Below, piece by piece: positions 54,242-62,499 of a stretch of DNA of 64,000 nucleotides. Below the pieces are notes generated by a model. The model did no database searches. It saw only the letters and a list, made by a program, of their open reading frames with translations, and was not told where the DNA came from. The position numbers and the translations under genes are program-made. The stretch is from Nitratireductor kimnyeongensis (lineage in GTDB: Bacteria; Pseudomonadota; Alphaproteobacteria; Rhizobiales; Rhizobiaceae), in the NCBI RefSeq assembly GCF_019891395.1, contig NZ_CP078143.1, forward strand, positions 2,493,001-2,557,000. Direction: 5' to 3'. Position 1 is the stretch's first letter, and each line of letters opens with the position of its first letter.

Positions 54242-54544
54242 ATGACCCGCGCCGCGACCCAGCCCTTCGCCATGACCGCTGCTTCACAGCCGGCCGGCGT
54301 GGTGCGCGCGATTGCGGCGTCAATTCTGGCCAAGGCAAAGAATTACCGCCAGACGCGAACCGCAATGCGCCATCTCTCCGAAATGTCCGACTGGCAACTC
54401 GCCGACATCGGGCTGACGCGAAGCGATGTGGACATGGTGGCCTTACGGGGCCCGCGAAAGCTCGCAACGCAAGCCCTACAGGAAATCGCACATGAACGCA
54501 CACGCATGAGCGCGCTCCACGGCGGGGCGACGCTGCGCATCTGA
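54242..54544 (+). CDS. DUF1127-domain small protein
   Basis: A 100-residue protein whose C-terminal half carries the DUF1127 pattern: LSEMSDWQLADIGLTRSDVD near residues 46-65, preceded by an Arg/Lys-rich helix (AKAKNYRQTRTAMRH). Such small Arg-rich proteins are numerous in alphaproteobacteria; some bind RNA or adjust phosphate, nitrogen or stress responses. AAGGATCAGAACG precedes the ATG at 54242. It is followed by a strong terminator. Control by the divergent LysR gene is an inference. Confidence 0.84.
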   Translation: MTRAATQPFAMTAASQPAGVVRAIAASILAKAKNYRQTRTAMRHLSEMSDWQLADIGLTRSDVDMVALRGPRKLATQALQEIAHERTRMSALHGGATLRI

Positions 54545-54617
54545 CATCAAAGAGGTTTGTCTCCCTATGCAGGCATGACTCCCGCTAGGCCGGCTTCCCC
54601 CCGGCAGCCTGCACATT

Positions 54618-54646
54618 GCCCGGTCCTCTGGACCGGGCTTTTTTTT
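54618..54646 (+). terminator. rho-independent terminator
   Basis: GCCCGGTCC, TCT loop, GGACCGGGC, then eight T. It ends the DUF1127 transcript just before the convergent yacG stop at 54664. Confidence 0.92.
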
Positions 54647-54663
54647 GGAACGGAAAGCGCCGG

Positions 54664-54861
54664 TCAGGCGGGGTCGCCATCTTCCTCGTCGACCGCGCGG
54701 CCGGGGATCGCATAGCTGCCCGAAAGCCAGCGATTGAGGTCCACATCCTTGCAGCGTTTCGAACAGAACGGATAGAATGCTCGTTCCGAAGGCTTTCCGC
54801 ATTCAGGACAGGGGCGTTTTGGACGCAGTGGCGTGACATTTTCAGGCGAATTCTGGTTCAT
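54664..54861 (-). CDS. yacG: DNA gyrase inhibitor YacG (zinc protein)
   Basis: A 65-residue zinc-binding protein with the four-Cys pattern CPEC...CSKRC (Cys at about 18, 21, 33, 37) followed by [16 protein letters not shown], the family signature. YacG binds gyrase B and blocks DNA binding in E. coli; its role in normal growth is unclear. The ATG at 54861 is chosen because the family starts here; the frame stays open further upstream inside maf. The start lies 1 bp after the maf stop, so the two are probably translationally coupled. Confidence 0.9.
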   Translation of the reverse strand: MNQNSPENVTPLRPKRPCPECGKPSERAFYPFCSKRCKDVDLNRWLSGSYAIPGRAVDEEDGDPA

Positions 54862-54862
54862 T

Positions 54863-55495
54863 CTAACGTGCCCCGGCACCTGACAGCCAGTTGAAATGAA
54901 CCTTGTATCCTTCCGCCACAAGCAAGTTGACCGTCTCGTAGAGGGGCAGACCCACGACGTTGGTGTAGGAGCCCACAAGCTTGACCACGAAAGTCCCGGC
55001 AAGACCTTGAATGGCATACCCGCCTGCCTTGCCGCGCCACTCTCCGGACGCCAGGTAGCTTTCAAGCTCCTCATGCGAGAGACGCTTGAAGCGGACGCGC
55101 GATTCGACGAGGCGCTGGCGCACCTTTCCCGAAGGGGTAATCACACAAAGACCGGTGTAGACCCTATGGGTGCGCCCGGAGAGGAGTTGCAGGCAGTTGG
55201 AGGCCTCATCCACCATCTCGGCCTTGGGCAGAATGCGACGCCCGACAGCAACCACCGTGTCGGCAGCCAGCAAATAGCAGCCTTCTGCCTCTCCGTCCTT
55301 TTTCAGTCGTTCGTGTGCCTTCTCTGCCTTGCCGAGCGACAGGCGTTTGGCAAGCGAGCGCGGATGTTCGCTCTTGAGCGGCGTTTCATCGATGTTTGCA
55401 GGCGCCAGGCGATCAGGCTCGATACCCGCCTGCTGCAGAAGCTCGACGCGGCGGGGTGAGCCGGAAGCCAGCACGAGTTTGTGCAGTGCGCTCAT
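54863..55495 (-). CDS. maf: Maf-family nucleotide pyrophosphatase
   Basis: A 210-residue nucleoside-triphosphate pyrophosphatase. It has [19 protein letters not shown] at residues 7-25, the catalytic AADTVV near 77, and the C-terminal [20 protein letters not shown] near 158. GYAIQG is the pattern of the dTTP/UTP-hydrolysing subgroup (YhdE type), so house-cleaning of non-canonical or methylated pyrimidine nucleotides is likely. It lies between infA and yacG, the usual rhizobial order. Confidence 0.92.
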   Translation of the reverse strand: MSALHKLVLASGSPRRVELLQQAGIEPDRLAPANIDETPLKSEHPRSLAKRLSLGKAEKAHERLKKDGEAEGCYLLAADTVVAVGRRILPKAEMVDEASNCLQLLSGRTHRVYTGLCVITPSGKVRQRLVESRVRFKRLSHEELESYLASGEWRGKAGGYAIQGLAGTFVVKLVGSYTNVVGLPLYETVNLLVAEGYKVHFNWLSGAGAR

Positions 55496-55521
55496 TGCAA
55501 GTTCACCAGCCGCGACTGTGC

Positions 55522-55740
55522 TTACTTGAAGCGATAGGTGATGCGACCCTTGGTCAGGTCGTAGGGCGTCATTTCAACGAGCACCTTGTCGCCCGTGAGA
55601 ACGCGAATGCGGTTCTTGCGCATGCGACCGGCCGTATGGGCGATAATCTCGTGTTCGTTTTCCAGTTTGACGCGAAACATCGCGTTGGGCAGCAGTTCGG
55701 TGACCACGCCTGGAAACTCCAGGACTTCTTCCTTTGGCAT
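55522..55740 (-). CDS. infA: translation initiation factor IF-1
   Basis: A 72-residue S1-like OB-fold protein that binds the ribosomal A site during initiation. The sequence [20 protein letters not shown] and the end [13 protein letters not shown] are the standard IF-1 start and finish. Length and motifs match the family exactly. It lies 26 bp before maf on the same strand. A 126-bp gap separates it from the phosphatase gene upstream and probably holds its promoter. Confidence 0.98.
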
Positions 55741-55866
55741 CCGTTACCTTCGGTTTTTAAAGAATTTCCCGACCGACGGCCGGAATTTGGCGCGGAACCT
55801 AGCTCATTCATCACTCTTTGTGAACAAGCCAAAGCTCGGCAAGCGTCAATTTGTGTCGGTTTTGTT

Positions 55867-56313
55867 TCATGTTTCAAAGCGCTGCGCAATGGCAGCGGCC
55901 AACCGGTCGCGCACATCGCGGTAGGCAGCGATGATCTGATCGCGCGTGCCGCTGACGACAGTGGGGTCCATGGTCGGCCAGTATTCGACATCCGTCGCGA
56001 TTGTCCGGGTCATGTCGAGTGCGCGGTGATGGGCTTCCGGCGAAAGGGTAATGATGAGGTCGAAATTGGTGTCGGCCAGCTCCTCAATGGATTGCGGCTG
56101 ACGCTCTCCAAGCGAAAGACCCTTTTCATCCAGAACCGCATCGACAAAAGGATCGCGTTCGCCGGCGCGCAGGCCGGCGGAGGCCAGAAAGACGCTGCGG
56201 GGCAGCAACTGACGGGCAAGCACCTCAGCCATGGGCGAACGAATGGCATTCATGCCGCATAAAAACAGCACCGACTGCGGCGCCGGCTGTCTGCCTGTTG
56301 CGCCGGGAGTCAT
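55867..56313 (-). CDS. low-molecular-weight phosphatase / arsenate reductase-like protein
   Basis: A 148-residue protein of the LMW protein-tyrosine phosphatase fold. The P-loop is C19-GMNAI-R25-S followed by PMAE, and the general acid is the Asp in WPTMDP near residue 110. Whether it acts on phosphotyrosine, other phosphoesters or arsenate cannot be told. It occupies the conserved slot between UPF0262 and infA. The N-terminal 13 residues before the fold are variable. Confidence 0.84.
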   Translation of the reverse strand: MTPGATGRQPAPQSVLFLCGMNAIRSPMAEVLARQLLPRSVFLASAGLRAGERDPFVDAVLDEKGLSLGERQPQSIEELADTNFDLIITLSPEAHHRALDMTRTIATDVEYWPTMDPTVVSGTRDQIIAAYRDVRDRLAAAIAQRFET

Positions 56314-56350
56314 GGCCGCGCTCCTATGGGGGCGGCGTTCTTGACGCGTA

Positions 56351-56836
56351 TCAGCCCCGCCAATGCAGTACGCAAACCAGTGTGAATAGCCGCCGAGCGG
56401 TGTCGAAATCCACCTCGATCTTGTCCTTCAGGCGGTCCATCAGCGTCTGCGATCCCTCATTGTGCAAGCCGCGTCGTCCCATATCGATCGCCTCGATCTG
56501 ACTGGGCGTCGCGCTGCGAATGGCATCGTAATAGCTTTCGCAGATCAGGAAATAGTCTTTCACGATGCGGCGAAAAGGGGTGAGAGAAAGGATATGTGTC
56601 ACCACGGACTCACCATTTTCCCGTGAAATGGCGAAAACGAGCCGGGCTTCAACGAGCGACAACCTCAATTTGTAAGGCCCCTGACCCGTGTCGCCGACAG
56701 GCCTGAAGCTGTTTTCCTCGACCAGGTCGAAAATGGCCACCGCGCGCTCATGCTCAATGTCCGGGGTCCCGCGGCCTACGGACTCATCGAGTTCGACATC
56801 GATCAAACGTGCCGTATCGGAGCCCTGGTCGGTCAT
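56351..56836 (-). CDS. UPF0262 family protein
   Basis: A 161-residue soluble protein of a family restricted to alphaproteobacteria and of unknown function. Recognisable stretches are [20 protein letters not shown] near residue 10, [20 protein letters not shown] near 85 and [18 protein letters not shown] near 113. Its ATG follows the DUF2948 stop after a single base, so the two are probably co-translated. In many relatives hisD lies directly before this gene; here it does not. Confidence 0.88.
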   Translation of the reverse strand: MTDQGSDTARLIDVELDESVGRGTPDIEHERAVAIFDLVEENSFRPVGDTGQGPYKLRLSLVEARLVFAISRENGESVVTHILSLTPFRRIVKDYFLICESYYDAIRSATPSQIEAIDMGRRGLHNEGSQTLMDRLKDKIEVDFDTARRLFTLVCVLHWRG

Positions 56837-56837
56837 C

Positions 56838-57290
56838 TCAAACGTCGTGTCTTGGTCGGCTTGGTGTCTCCCAGGCCGCGCCGAGGTCGGTCAGTCGTGC
56901 CTCGATGCATTCGACATCAAGCCGCAATGCGGCGTCACCGGAGAAGATCAGCTCGACAACCCCTGCGGGAACCTCCGCAGATGGTGTAAACTTGACCGCC
57001 AGAAGCGACAGAACGTCTTCCGTGCGGCCACGGTCAATGCCCGCTGCACGCACATGCAGCACCCGGTCGAAGTGGACGATGCACCGGCGGCGCTCATGAG
57101 GCGTCTTGCGCATGAAGCTGCGTTTGGTTTCGTTTTCCCAGACAAATCGGTTGCAGGCGACAGCAAACCGCCGGTTCGAGGGCTCGAAAGCCAGATCGCC
57201 GACCTTGATCACCGCATCCTGCAAATGCGCGGACAGGATACCGAGATCGATATCATCGAGCGCTACGAGCTTGAGAAAATCCATGACCAT
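56838..57290 (-). CDS. DUF2948 family protein
   Basis: A 150-residue soluble protein of an alphaproteobacterial family without known function. It begins [20 protein letters not shown] and has [20 protein letters not shown] near residue 60 and [20 protein letters not shown] near 112. It follows murA by 13 bp and is followed by UPF0262 after 1 bp. The conserved setting suggests a housekeeping role, but nothing in the sequence reveals it. Confidence 0.85.
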   Translation of the reverse strand: MVMDFLKLVALDDIDLGILSAHLQDAVIKVGDLAFEPSNRRFAVACNRFVWENETKRSFMRKTPHERRRCIVHFDRVLHVRAAGIDRGRTEDVLSLLAVKFTPSAEVPAGVVELIFSGDAALRLDVECIEARLTDLGAAWETPSRPRHDV

Positions 57291-57303
57291 TGGCTCGTCA
57301 AGT

Positions 57304-58593
57304 TCAGCCTGAAATACGCTCGACCGCAGCGCCGCAAGCGGTGAGCTTTTCTTCGAGTCGCTCGAAACCGCGATCCAGATGATAAACGCGGTTCACTTCC
57401 GTCTGCCCTTCCGCCGCAAGTGCGGCGATCACGAGCGACACCGAGGCGCGCAGATCGGTCGCCATCACCGGAGCGCCGCGCAGTTGCGACACGCCGTCCA
57501 CGACAGCGGTCTGGCCGGAGAGCGAGATCTTAGCGCCGAGGCGTGCCAGCTCCTGCACATGCATGAACCGGTTCTCGAAAATGGTCTCGGTGATGTGCGA
57601 GCGCCCCTTCGCCATGGTCATGAGCCCCATGAATTGCGCTTGCAGATCGGTGGGAAAACCGGGGAAGGGCTGGGTGGTGATGTCGACGGGGTTGATGCCG
57701 CCACCATTGCGGCGCACGCGAATACCGGTATTGGCGCGTGTGATCTCGGCGCCGGTCTGCTCCAGAATGCCAAGCGCTGATTCCAGGAGATCCGCCTGCG
57801 CGCCCTCCAGCATCACGTCGCCGCCGGTCATAGCCACGGCCATCGCATAGGTGCCGGCCTCGATCCGGTCGGGAATGACCCGGTGCCGCGCACCTGAAAG
57901 GCTCGTCACCCCATCGATCCTGATCGTGTCGGTCCCCGCGCCGGAAACTTTCGCTCCCATGGCATTGAGGCAGTCGGCAAGGTTGACGATCTCCGGCTCG
58001 CGCGCCGCATTTTCCAGAACGGTCTCGCCCTTTGCAAGCGATGCGGCCATCATCAGGACATGCGTCGCGCCCACAGAAACCTTGGGGAACACATATCGAT
58101 TGCCGATCAGACCGTTTCTTGCTTTCGCGTTCACGTAGCCCTGTTCGATCTCGATCTCCGCACCGAGCGCGCGCAGACCGTCGATGAAGAGATCGACGGG
58201 GCGTGTTCCGATGGCGCAGCCGCCGGGCAGCGAAACACGTGCCTCGCCCATGCGCGCCAAAAGCGGCCCGATGACCCAGAAGCTCGCCCGCATTTTGGAG
58301 ACAAGTTCATAAGGCGCGAGCGTGTCCACAATGCTGCGGGCGGTGAAATGAATGGTGCGCGAATAACCTTTCTGCTGGTTTTCGCGGCGGCCATTCACCG
58401 AATAGTCGACCCCGTGATTGCCGAGAATACGGATCAGGCTTTCCACATCCGCCAGATGCGGGACATTGTCGAGCGTCAGCGTGTCATCGGTCAGCAATGA
58501 CGCGATCATGAGCGGCAGGGCGGCATTCTTGGCGCCCGAAATGGGCAATGTGCCGTTAAGCGCGTTGCCGCCGGTTATGCGTATGCGATCCAT
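57304..58593 (-). CDS. murA: UDP-N-acetylglucosamine 1-carboxyvinyltransferase
   Basis: Adds enolpyruvate from PEP to UDP-GlcNAc, the first committed step of peptidoglycan synthesis and the target of fosfomycin. The 429-residue product has [20 protein letters not shown] at residues 8-27 (Lys22 and Asn23 region), the loop [15 protein letters not shown] with the reactive Cys near 126, and [20 protein letters not shown] near 300. Cys at the loop predicts fosfomycin sensitivity at the enzyme level. It heads the murA-DUF2948-UPF0262 series on the minus strand. Confidence 0.97.
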   Translation of the reverse strand: MDRIRITGGNALNGTLPISGAKNAALPLMIASLLTDDTLTLDNVPHLADVESLIRILGNHGVDYSVNGRRENQQKGYSRTIHFTARSIVDTLAPYELVSKMRASFWVIGPLLARMGEARVSLPGGCAIGTRPVDLFIDGLRALGAEIEIEQGYVNAKARNGLIGNRYVFPKVSVGATHVLMMAASLAKGETVLENAAREPEIVNLADCLNAMGAKVSGAGTDTIRIDGVTSLSGARHRVIPDRIEAGTYAMAVAMTGGDVMLEGAQADLLESALGILEQTGAEITRANTGIRVRRNGGGINPVDITTQPFPGFPTDLQAQFMGLMTMAKGRSHITETIFENRFMHVQELARLGAKISLSGQTAVVDGVSQLRGAPVMATDLRASVSLVIAALAAEGQTEVNRVYHLDRGFERLEEKLTACGAAVERISG

Positions 58594-58819
58594 CCGTTCT
58601 CACTTTCCGGGCGCATTTCCCGCTGTCGATCGTCAATTTCGGATTGTCCCCGACTTGCCAGAATGCGCCGATTGCCTTGCGGTATCGTAAAGGCCGCTTC
58701 TGATGCGATAGGCGGTGGATGCGATACCGCGAAGCAGTTGTTGCAAGATGTATTCGTTTCAAATGGTCCTAAAACATGGCCGCGCGCCGCGCAAGGCGGT
58801 GATTGCAGGGGCGTATAGG

Positions 58820-59023
58820 CTATTCGTCGGTATCCGTTGCGTTCGCGCCCAGTCCATCGGGACGCTCGTCGGCCTCTCCCTGACGCCGCGACCGTGCCTG
58901 CGCCTTTCGGCGGGCGAGATTGGCCCGCAGTTGGGCGGCAAGTCGCTTCTTTCGCTCCTCGTCACCTTTTTCTCCGGCAGATGAAGCGTCTGACTTTCTG
59001 ACTTTGCTCAAGTGAAACTCCAT
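58820..59023 (-). CDS. small basic protein upstream of murA
   Basis: A 67-residue, highly charged protein starting MEFHLSKVRKSDASSAGEKG. The centre, RKKRLAAQLRANLARRKAQARS, is a single amphipathic, strongly basic helix; the tail is acidic. Similar short proteins with this Arg/Lys helix are common in rhizobial genomes, from memory, and have no assigned function. The ribosome-binding site is weak, and the ATG at 59023 is chosen because the charged domain starts there. It lies 226 bp upstream of murA on the same strand. Confidence 0.55.
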   Translation of the reverse strand: MEFHLSKVRKSDASSAGEKGDEERKKRLAAQLRANLARRKAQARSRRQGEADERPDGLGANATDTDE

Positions 59024-59265
59024 GGACAAGCGGACAACGATCCTACCCCTCAGCCGTGACGCTGCAAGCGGCGGATCAATGAGGGCCGTGACGATTTTCA
59101 CAGGCATGTATCAAACTGAGCAAATGAATGCGAATGTGTGCTTGCGCAATGCCGATCATTGTGGCAGAAGTCCGCCGCATCACAAGGGCGGGCAGCGACG
59201 CTGTCTTCCCGTGACCGGGACGCAAGCGGATCGCCCGCTCTTCAGGCGTCCTTCGTTATGGCGCT

Positions 59266-59340
<75 letters not shown>

Positions 59341-59410
59341 TTAAAAACTAATAAAATCAACGACTTACAAGATTGGCGCCAAACATAAGAATGCGCAATC
59401 GCACATAGAA

Positions 59411-59461
59411 TGTACAGAACAAAGCGTGAAACTGTACGCCATTGCGTACAAATTCTGTACA
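59411..59461. repeat. GTAC-containing dyads between tRNA-Thr and integrase operon
   Basis: TGTACAGAA (59411-59419) and its exact complement TTCTGTACA (59453-59461) flank an inner dyad GTACGC-CATT-GCGTAC (59434-59449). Four GTAC cores in 50 bp next to the attachment site suggest arm-type binding sites for integrase or excisionase, or operators. Direct repeats ACATAAGAA-YGC occur nearby at about 59383 and 59464. Confidence 0.5.
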
Positions 59462-59504
59462 GTACATAAGAACGCATGTTCTCGGTGTGTTTTGCGTTTG
59501 TGCT

Positions 59505-59531
59505 AAAGAAAAACCCCGCTCCGGCGGGGTT
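59505..59531 (-). terminator. terminator of the integrase operon
   Basis: On the minus strand AACCCCGC (59531-59524), loop, GCGGGGTT (59519-59512), then TTTTCTTT. It ends the leftward transcript before the attachment region and the tRNA gene. Confidence 0.82.
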
Positions 59532-59537
59532 GAGTAG

Positions 59538-59768
59538 CTACAGGACATCGATCGGGTGATCGCTGATGTAGGGTCCGTAGGATATGAGTCGCCCCTCTTG
59601 AAGCAATTCATCGACCAGCGATGATGTTCGCACTCTGCCAATGGTCTCTGCCGTCCATGTGGAAAGGATGTCCTCCACGGTCGGAAGTTTGTGCTGACTG
59701 CTAACATCGCATCTGGTGGAAAGGTATCCCAAAATGCCCTTCTTGGCTCCTTCGTCAGAAATTTTCAT
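59538..59768 (-). CDS. small protein coupled to the integrase gene
   Basis: A 76-residue soluble protein (starting MKISDEGAKKGILGYLSTRC) with no recognised domain. A helical middle with a possible small winged-helix pattern (ETIGRVRTSSLVDELLQEGR then LISYG) is visible; such a strand-turn after the helix is typical of winged helices, but this is only suggestive. The ATG overlaps the integrase stop (ATGA) and GAAAGGATGGCAGG precedes it, so it should be translated with the integrase. A terminator follows at once. Confidence 0.55.
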   Translation of the reverse strand: MKISDEGAKKGILGYLSTRCDVSSQHKLPTVEDILSTWTAETIGRVRTSSLVDELLQEGRLISYGPYISDHPIDVL

Positions 59769-60889
59769 CCTGCCATCCTTTCACCCCGCATCTCGCCCCA
59801 CTTCACAAACTCCGCGCGCCGCTTGATGGGATCATCCCACCACCACAGCGAGCGCCAGGTATCCGGAACGGGTAGCGTGTTGATGGCCTCAAGCAGCGGC
59901 GCTTGCGGAACATTGGTGTAATGGCGACTCATGGAATCGACGGCATGGCCAAGGATCTGGTCTTTGACATGCGGATGCACGCCATTGACAACCAACTGCG
60001 TCGAAACCGTGTGGCGACCGGTATACGGGCTGACATTGCGAATGCCGGTTCGCTTGCGCGCGCCGTTGATCGCGCCCTTGATCTGGCCGCCTGCACCTTC
60101 CACGAGCTCATAAGGCTCACCCTTGTGCGTCAGGAACAAAGCCGCCCCACCCTCACGCCCAGCACAAAGCGCTGCAAACAGCGGCACAAGGAAATCATGC
60201 ATGGGCACGCCGCGCGGCTCGCCGGTCTTGGTCGACTGCAGCACGATCCACTTGCCGCCAACGTTCACGTCAGCGACGGTCAGCGAAAACAATTCAATCG
60301 GCCGCATGCCGGTATAGAATAAAGCCGTCATGACCATGGCAGGCGCTGGCGACATCGCCGCAACAAACCGCGCTGCCGTGTCGTAATCAACCGGGGCAGT
60401 ACCGCTGCGGCCCGTCTTGATGCGCCGGACGTTAGTGCCCTTCGGCTTACGCGGGCGCTGCCACTTACGCATGTCCGCCCACTCATTCTTTACCGCATGA
60501 TTCCAGACCGCAATGAACGGCGTGTAACACTGCCGGTTGCGCGTTTCAGGCTGCGCCGTAGGGTAGAGGATAGCGGCCGCCTTATCCAAGTCGTTCTGCT
60601 TGATGTCGGTCAGACGCCGTCCGTAGAAGTGGCCTAGAAGCCCGCTATTCGGCGTCCCTATAAAGCGCTTATCGCCGCCGGATTTCAGATAAGACTCCAC
60701 CGCCTCGGCAAAGGTGCGTGTGGCCTTCGCACCGTAAATGGCGTCATTTACGAGGCGCGCCTCAAGGGCGATGCGTTGCGCTTCCGCGACTTCTTCGTCG
60801 TGAGTTCCTGCAGACTTGCGGACAGTTTGTCCATGGACGGTGCCGCTGATCCACCAGACTTTACCACGCTTGTAGAGTTTGAGGGGCAT
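59765..60889 (-). CDS. tyrosine-family site-specific integrase
   Basis: A 374-residue phage-type integrase. The N-terminal region (KLYKRGKVWWISGTVHGQTV, residues 4-23) resembles arm-binding or short-strand domains, a core-binding SAM-like domain covers about 55-150, and the catalytic domain about 170-350. Active-site residues visible are Arg196 (TGMRPIE), Lys221 (STKTGEP), Arg292 (PYTGRHTVS), His315 (ILGHAVDS) and Tyr324 (SRHYTNV). The usual His before the second Arg is Tyr289. It recombines the element with tRNA-Thr. Its first 142 nt overlap the excisionase-like gene in another frame. Confidence 0.92.
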   Translation of the reverse strand: MPLKLYKRGKVWWISGTVHGQTVRKSAGTHDEEVAEAQRIALEARLVNDAIYGAKATRTFAEAVESYLKSGGDKRFIGTPNSGLLGHFYGRRLTDIKQNDLDKAAAILYPTAQPETRNRQCYTPFIAVWNHAVKNEWADMRKWQRPRKPKGTNVRRIKTGRSGTAPVDYDTAARFVAAMSPAPAMVMTALFYTGMRPIELFSLTVADVNVGGKWIVLQSTKTGEPRGVPMHDFLVPLFAALCAGREGGAALFLTHKGEPYELVEGAGGQIKGAINGARKRTGIRNVSPYTGRHTVSTQLVVNGVHPHVKDQILGHAVDSMSRHYTNVPQAPLLEAINTLPVPDTWRSLWWWDDPIKRRAEFVKWGEMRGERMAG

Positions 60890-61068
60890 CGCAATGCATC
60901 CTTTATGCCTTCAATGTCTTTTGCCGTAAGTGTAATCTGTCTCCCATGCACCATGCAAAGCCCATGGCGCTTTGCGATCTTCGCAACGCCGCGCTTGGTC
61001 ATGCGCAGATGCTCAGCCGCTTCTGCCAGAGTGTACACCGGATCCAGGTTATCGTTGTCTGGTTTCAT
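60748..61068 (-). CDS. excisionase-like helix-turn-helix protein
   Basis: A 106-residue protein. Residues about 10-60 form a MerR/excisionase-type winged helix-turn-helix (VYTLAEAAEHLRMTKRGVAK, then GRQITLTAKDIEGIKDAL). The C-terminal 45 residues are Ser/Lys/Arg-rich and are read from DNA that also encodes the integrase start. The ATG at 61068 gives MKPDNDN, the same first seven residues as the next gene upstream, with identical DNA. Its ATG overlaps the stop of that gene (ATGA). Directionality control of the integrase is the likely role. Confidence 0.72.
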   Translation of the reverse strand: MKPDNDNLDPVYTLAEAAEHLRMTKRGVAKIAKRHGLCMVHGRQITLTAKDIEGIKDALRCPSNSTSVVKSGGSAAPSMDKLSASLQELTTKKSRKRNASPLRRAS

Positions 61069-61069
61069 G
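61048..61069 (-). repeat. direct repeat copy 1: start of the excisionase-like gene
   Basis: 22 bp identical to 61467-61488, covering the start codon and first seven codons (MKPDNDN) of the excisionase-like gene. Confidence 0.85.
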
Positions 61070-61487
61070 CTGCCGCTTCCTTGCACATGTGCCTGTAGCA
61101 GTTGACACCCTTGCGGGTTGCCCGCTTGGCTTCTTCTGCTGATAGTGGTCGGTCTTCACGGTCGGATTCTATGGTGGCATCAAGAATGTCCCACAGAATG
61201 GTGTCCAATAGTTGCGTCTCTCTGAACCATTCACCGCGGATCCTGTAATCAGAAAGCTCACGATGAATGGCCGCCTCCACATCGCGACCACCATTGATTT
61301 CACGTACCAATGTTAGCTTATCGGGGTTGCCAGTCTGCAGGTTCTCTATGCGTGGCGCGGATCCCCTGAAGCCAACCTTGAAGGCGTTTTGCTTCTCAGA
61401 CACAACAAAGTAGACGAACTCAGGCTTTCGTCCGGCCGCCTCCTGCCGTGACAGGAGGCGCGGTGTGTTATCGTTGTCTGGTTTCAT
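61065..61487 (-). CDS. GIY-YIG superfamily protein (T5orf172/Mug113-like)
   Basis: A 140-residue protein. Residues about 24-90 match the T5orf172/Mug113 pattern of the GIY-YIG nuclease superfamily: FVYFVVSEKQNAFKVGFRGS, then IENLQTGNPDKLTLVREI, then EAAIHRELSDYRIRGEWFRE. The Tyr-Tyr pair is replaced by Tyr-Val, while the Lys-Val-Gly segment and the Glu/His region are kept. Nuclease activity is possible but unproven; these proteins occur widely in phages and mobile elements. It overlaps both neighbours by ATGA. An internal hairpin (CGCCTCCTG and complement, 61437-61460) lies near its start. Confidence 0.75.
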   Translation of the reverse strand: MKPDNDNTPRLLSRQEAAGRKPEFVYFVVSEKQNAFKVGFRGSAPRIENLQTGNPDKLTLVREINGGRDVEAAIHRELSDYRIRGEWFRETQLLDTILWDILDATIESDREDRPLSAEEAKRATRKGVNCYRHMCKEAAA

Positions 61488-61488
61488 G
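61467..61488 (-). repeat. direct repeat copy 2: start of the GIY-YIG-like gene
   Basis: 22 bp identical to 61048-61069, covering the start codon and first seven codons of the GIY-YIG-like gene. The flanks differ. Confidence 0.85.
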
Positions 61489-61786
61489 TCTGCTTGCCTC
61501 CTAATGCGCGGATAGCGGCGGCGATGTCGTCGGCATCGCTTTCCATTTCCCGATGCGTCATCTCGCCATGGCAGACCACGGCACCGCTGATAGCGTTGAA
61601 CGCTTCTTTCCGTGCCACCTTCGCCGCAGCTTCCAGCGTCTCCCTGTCCATCTCTCCGGGCGCAAGGATGCGGTAGCCGGAAGAGGTGAGGGCTTTTTCT
61701 ACATGCTCTGGGAACCTTAAGCTTAACTCGCCTTGGTCAAGATCGAATGTCTTGCAGGCAGATAAGATGACGTCTCTCGCGCTCAT
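61484..61786 (-). CDS. phage-type hypothetical protein
   Basis: A 100-residue soluble protein, mostly helical, starting MSARDVILSACKTFDLDQGE. No motif is recognised; VVCHGEMTHREMESDADDIA near residue 70 holds a Cys-His pair of unclear meaning. The start at 61786 is set by GGGAGAGGGAG just upstream and by a four-base overlap (ATGA) with the previous gene's stop. It overlaps the GIY-YIG-like gene by four bases as well. Its coupling in the chain supports expression. Confidence 0.6.
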   Translation of the reverse strand: MSARDVILSACKTFDLDQGELSLRFPEHVEKALTSSGYRILAPGEMDRETLEAAAKVARKEAFNAISGAVVCHGEMTHREMESDADDIAAAIRALGGKQT

Positions 61787-62499
61787 TCTCCCTCTCCCTT
61801 GCTGGGGAAGGCGGCGAGGAGGGCGGCGCGCATAATCTCGGCAGGTTCGCGTTTGTCGTTTGGCTTCGACCATTCCGCCAAAGCCCGCTCCACCGCCTCG
61901 TCGGTGAGGGCGGGGACGGGGACGGGGGAGGTGGGAACAGAATCCAAAACGCGAATTTCGTGATCGCGCTGCGCTGCATCCATAGCCTCCGCAGGAGACA
62001 CGAATTCATCTTCGAGAAGATGCCCGCGAACCCTAAGCCGCCAGTCGTCGCCAACGGGGTTTTTGTCAACCACATAGTCACTGACGCCCCAGTCCCCGGC
62101 ATCTTTTGAATACCATTCGTCAATGTCAGTATGCTTGTCCCATCGGATTTGCTTCACTGTCACCGCCGCTGCTTTGGGGGCGACATGTGGAAACGTGTCA
62201 ATCGGCCCGTCCACCGGCTCGCCGGTTTTCAGATCGACGGCCGGGCTTCCCGCAAGGCATTCGGCATGGCATTTGCCAAGCTCGATATCGGTGGCGCATG
62301 TGTCGCCGGCTGCAAACGGCTTGGTGCAGACAGGGCAAGGTTCTTCCGCCGCTGCTTTTGGGGCAGGCGCGGCGGCGAGATAAGCCATGACTGCCGCTAT
62401 TATGCATGGGGCGTGCGCTTTCCCGGTTGGCGACACCTTGTCGGCGGCATCGAAGGCGGCTTGTATCGCATTCGCGTCAAGCTTCTGCTCTCTATTCAT
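61783..62499 (-). CDS. phage-type protein with a possible zinc site
   Basis: A 238-residue protein. An N-terminal helical part (LDANAIQAAFDAADKVSPTG) and an Ala/Pro linker lead to CPVCTKPFAAGDTC...CHAEC near residues 55-82, which could bind zinc. The middle contains WDKHTDIDEWYSKDAGDWGV, and the C-terminus a helix ending near the stop. The domain order is common among small phage early proteins with degenerate, fast-changing parts. Function is unknown. GGAGAAGGGCG precedes the ATG, which overlaps the previous gene by 8 bp. Confidence 0.6.
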   Translation of the reverse strand: MNREQKLDANAIQAAFDAADKVSPTGKAHAPCIIAAVMAYLAAAPAPKAAAEEPCPVCTKPFAAGDTCATDIELGKCHAECLAGSPAVDLKTGEPVDGPIDTFPHVAPKAAAVTVKQIRWDKHTDIDEWYSKDAGDWGVSDYVVDKNPVGDDWRLRVRGHLLEDEFVSPAEAMDAAQRDHEIRVLDSVPTSPVPVPALTDEAVERALAEWSKPNDKREPAEIMRAALLAAFPSKGEGE

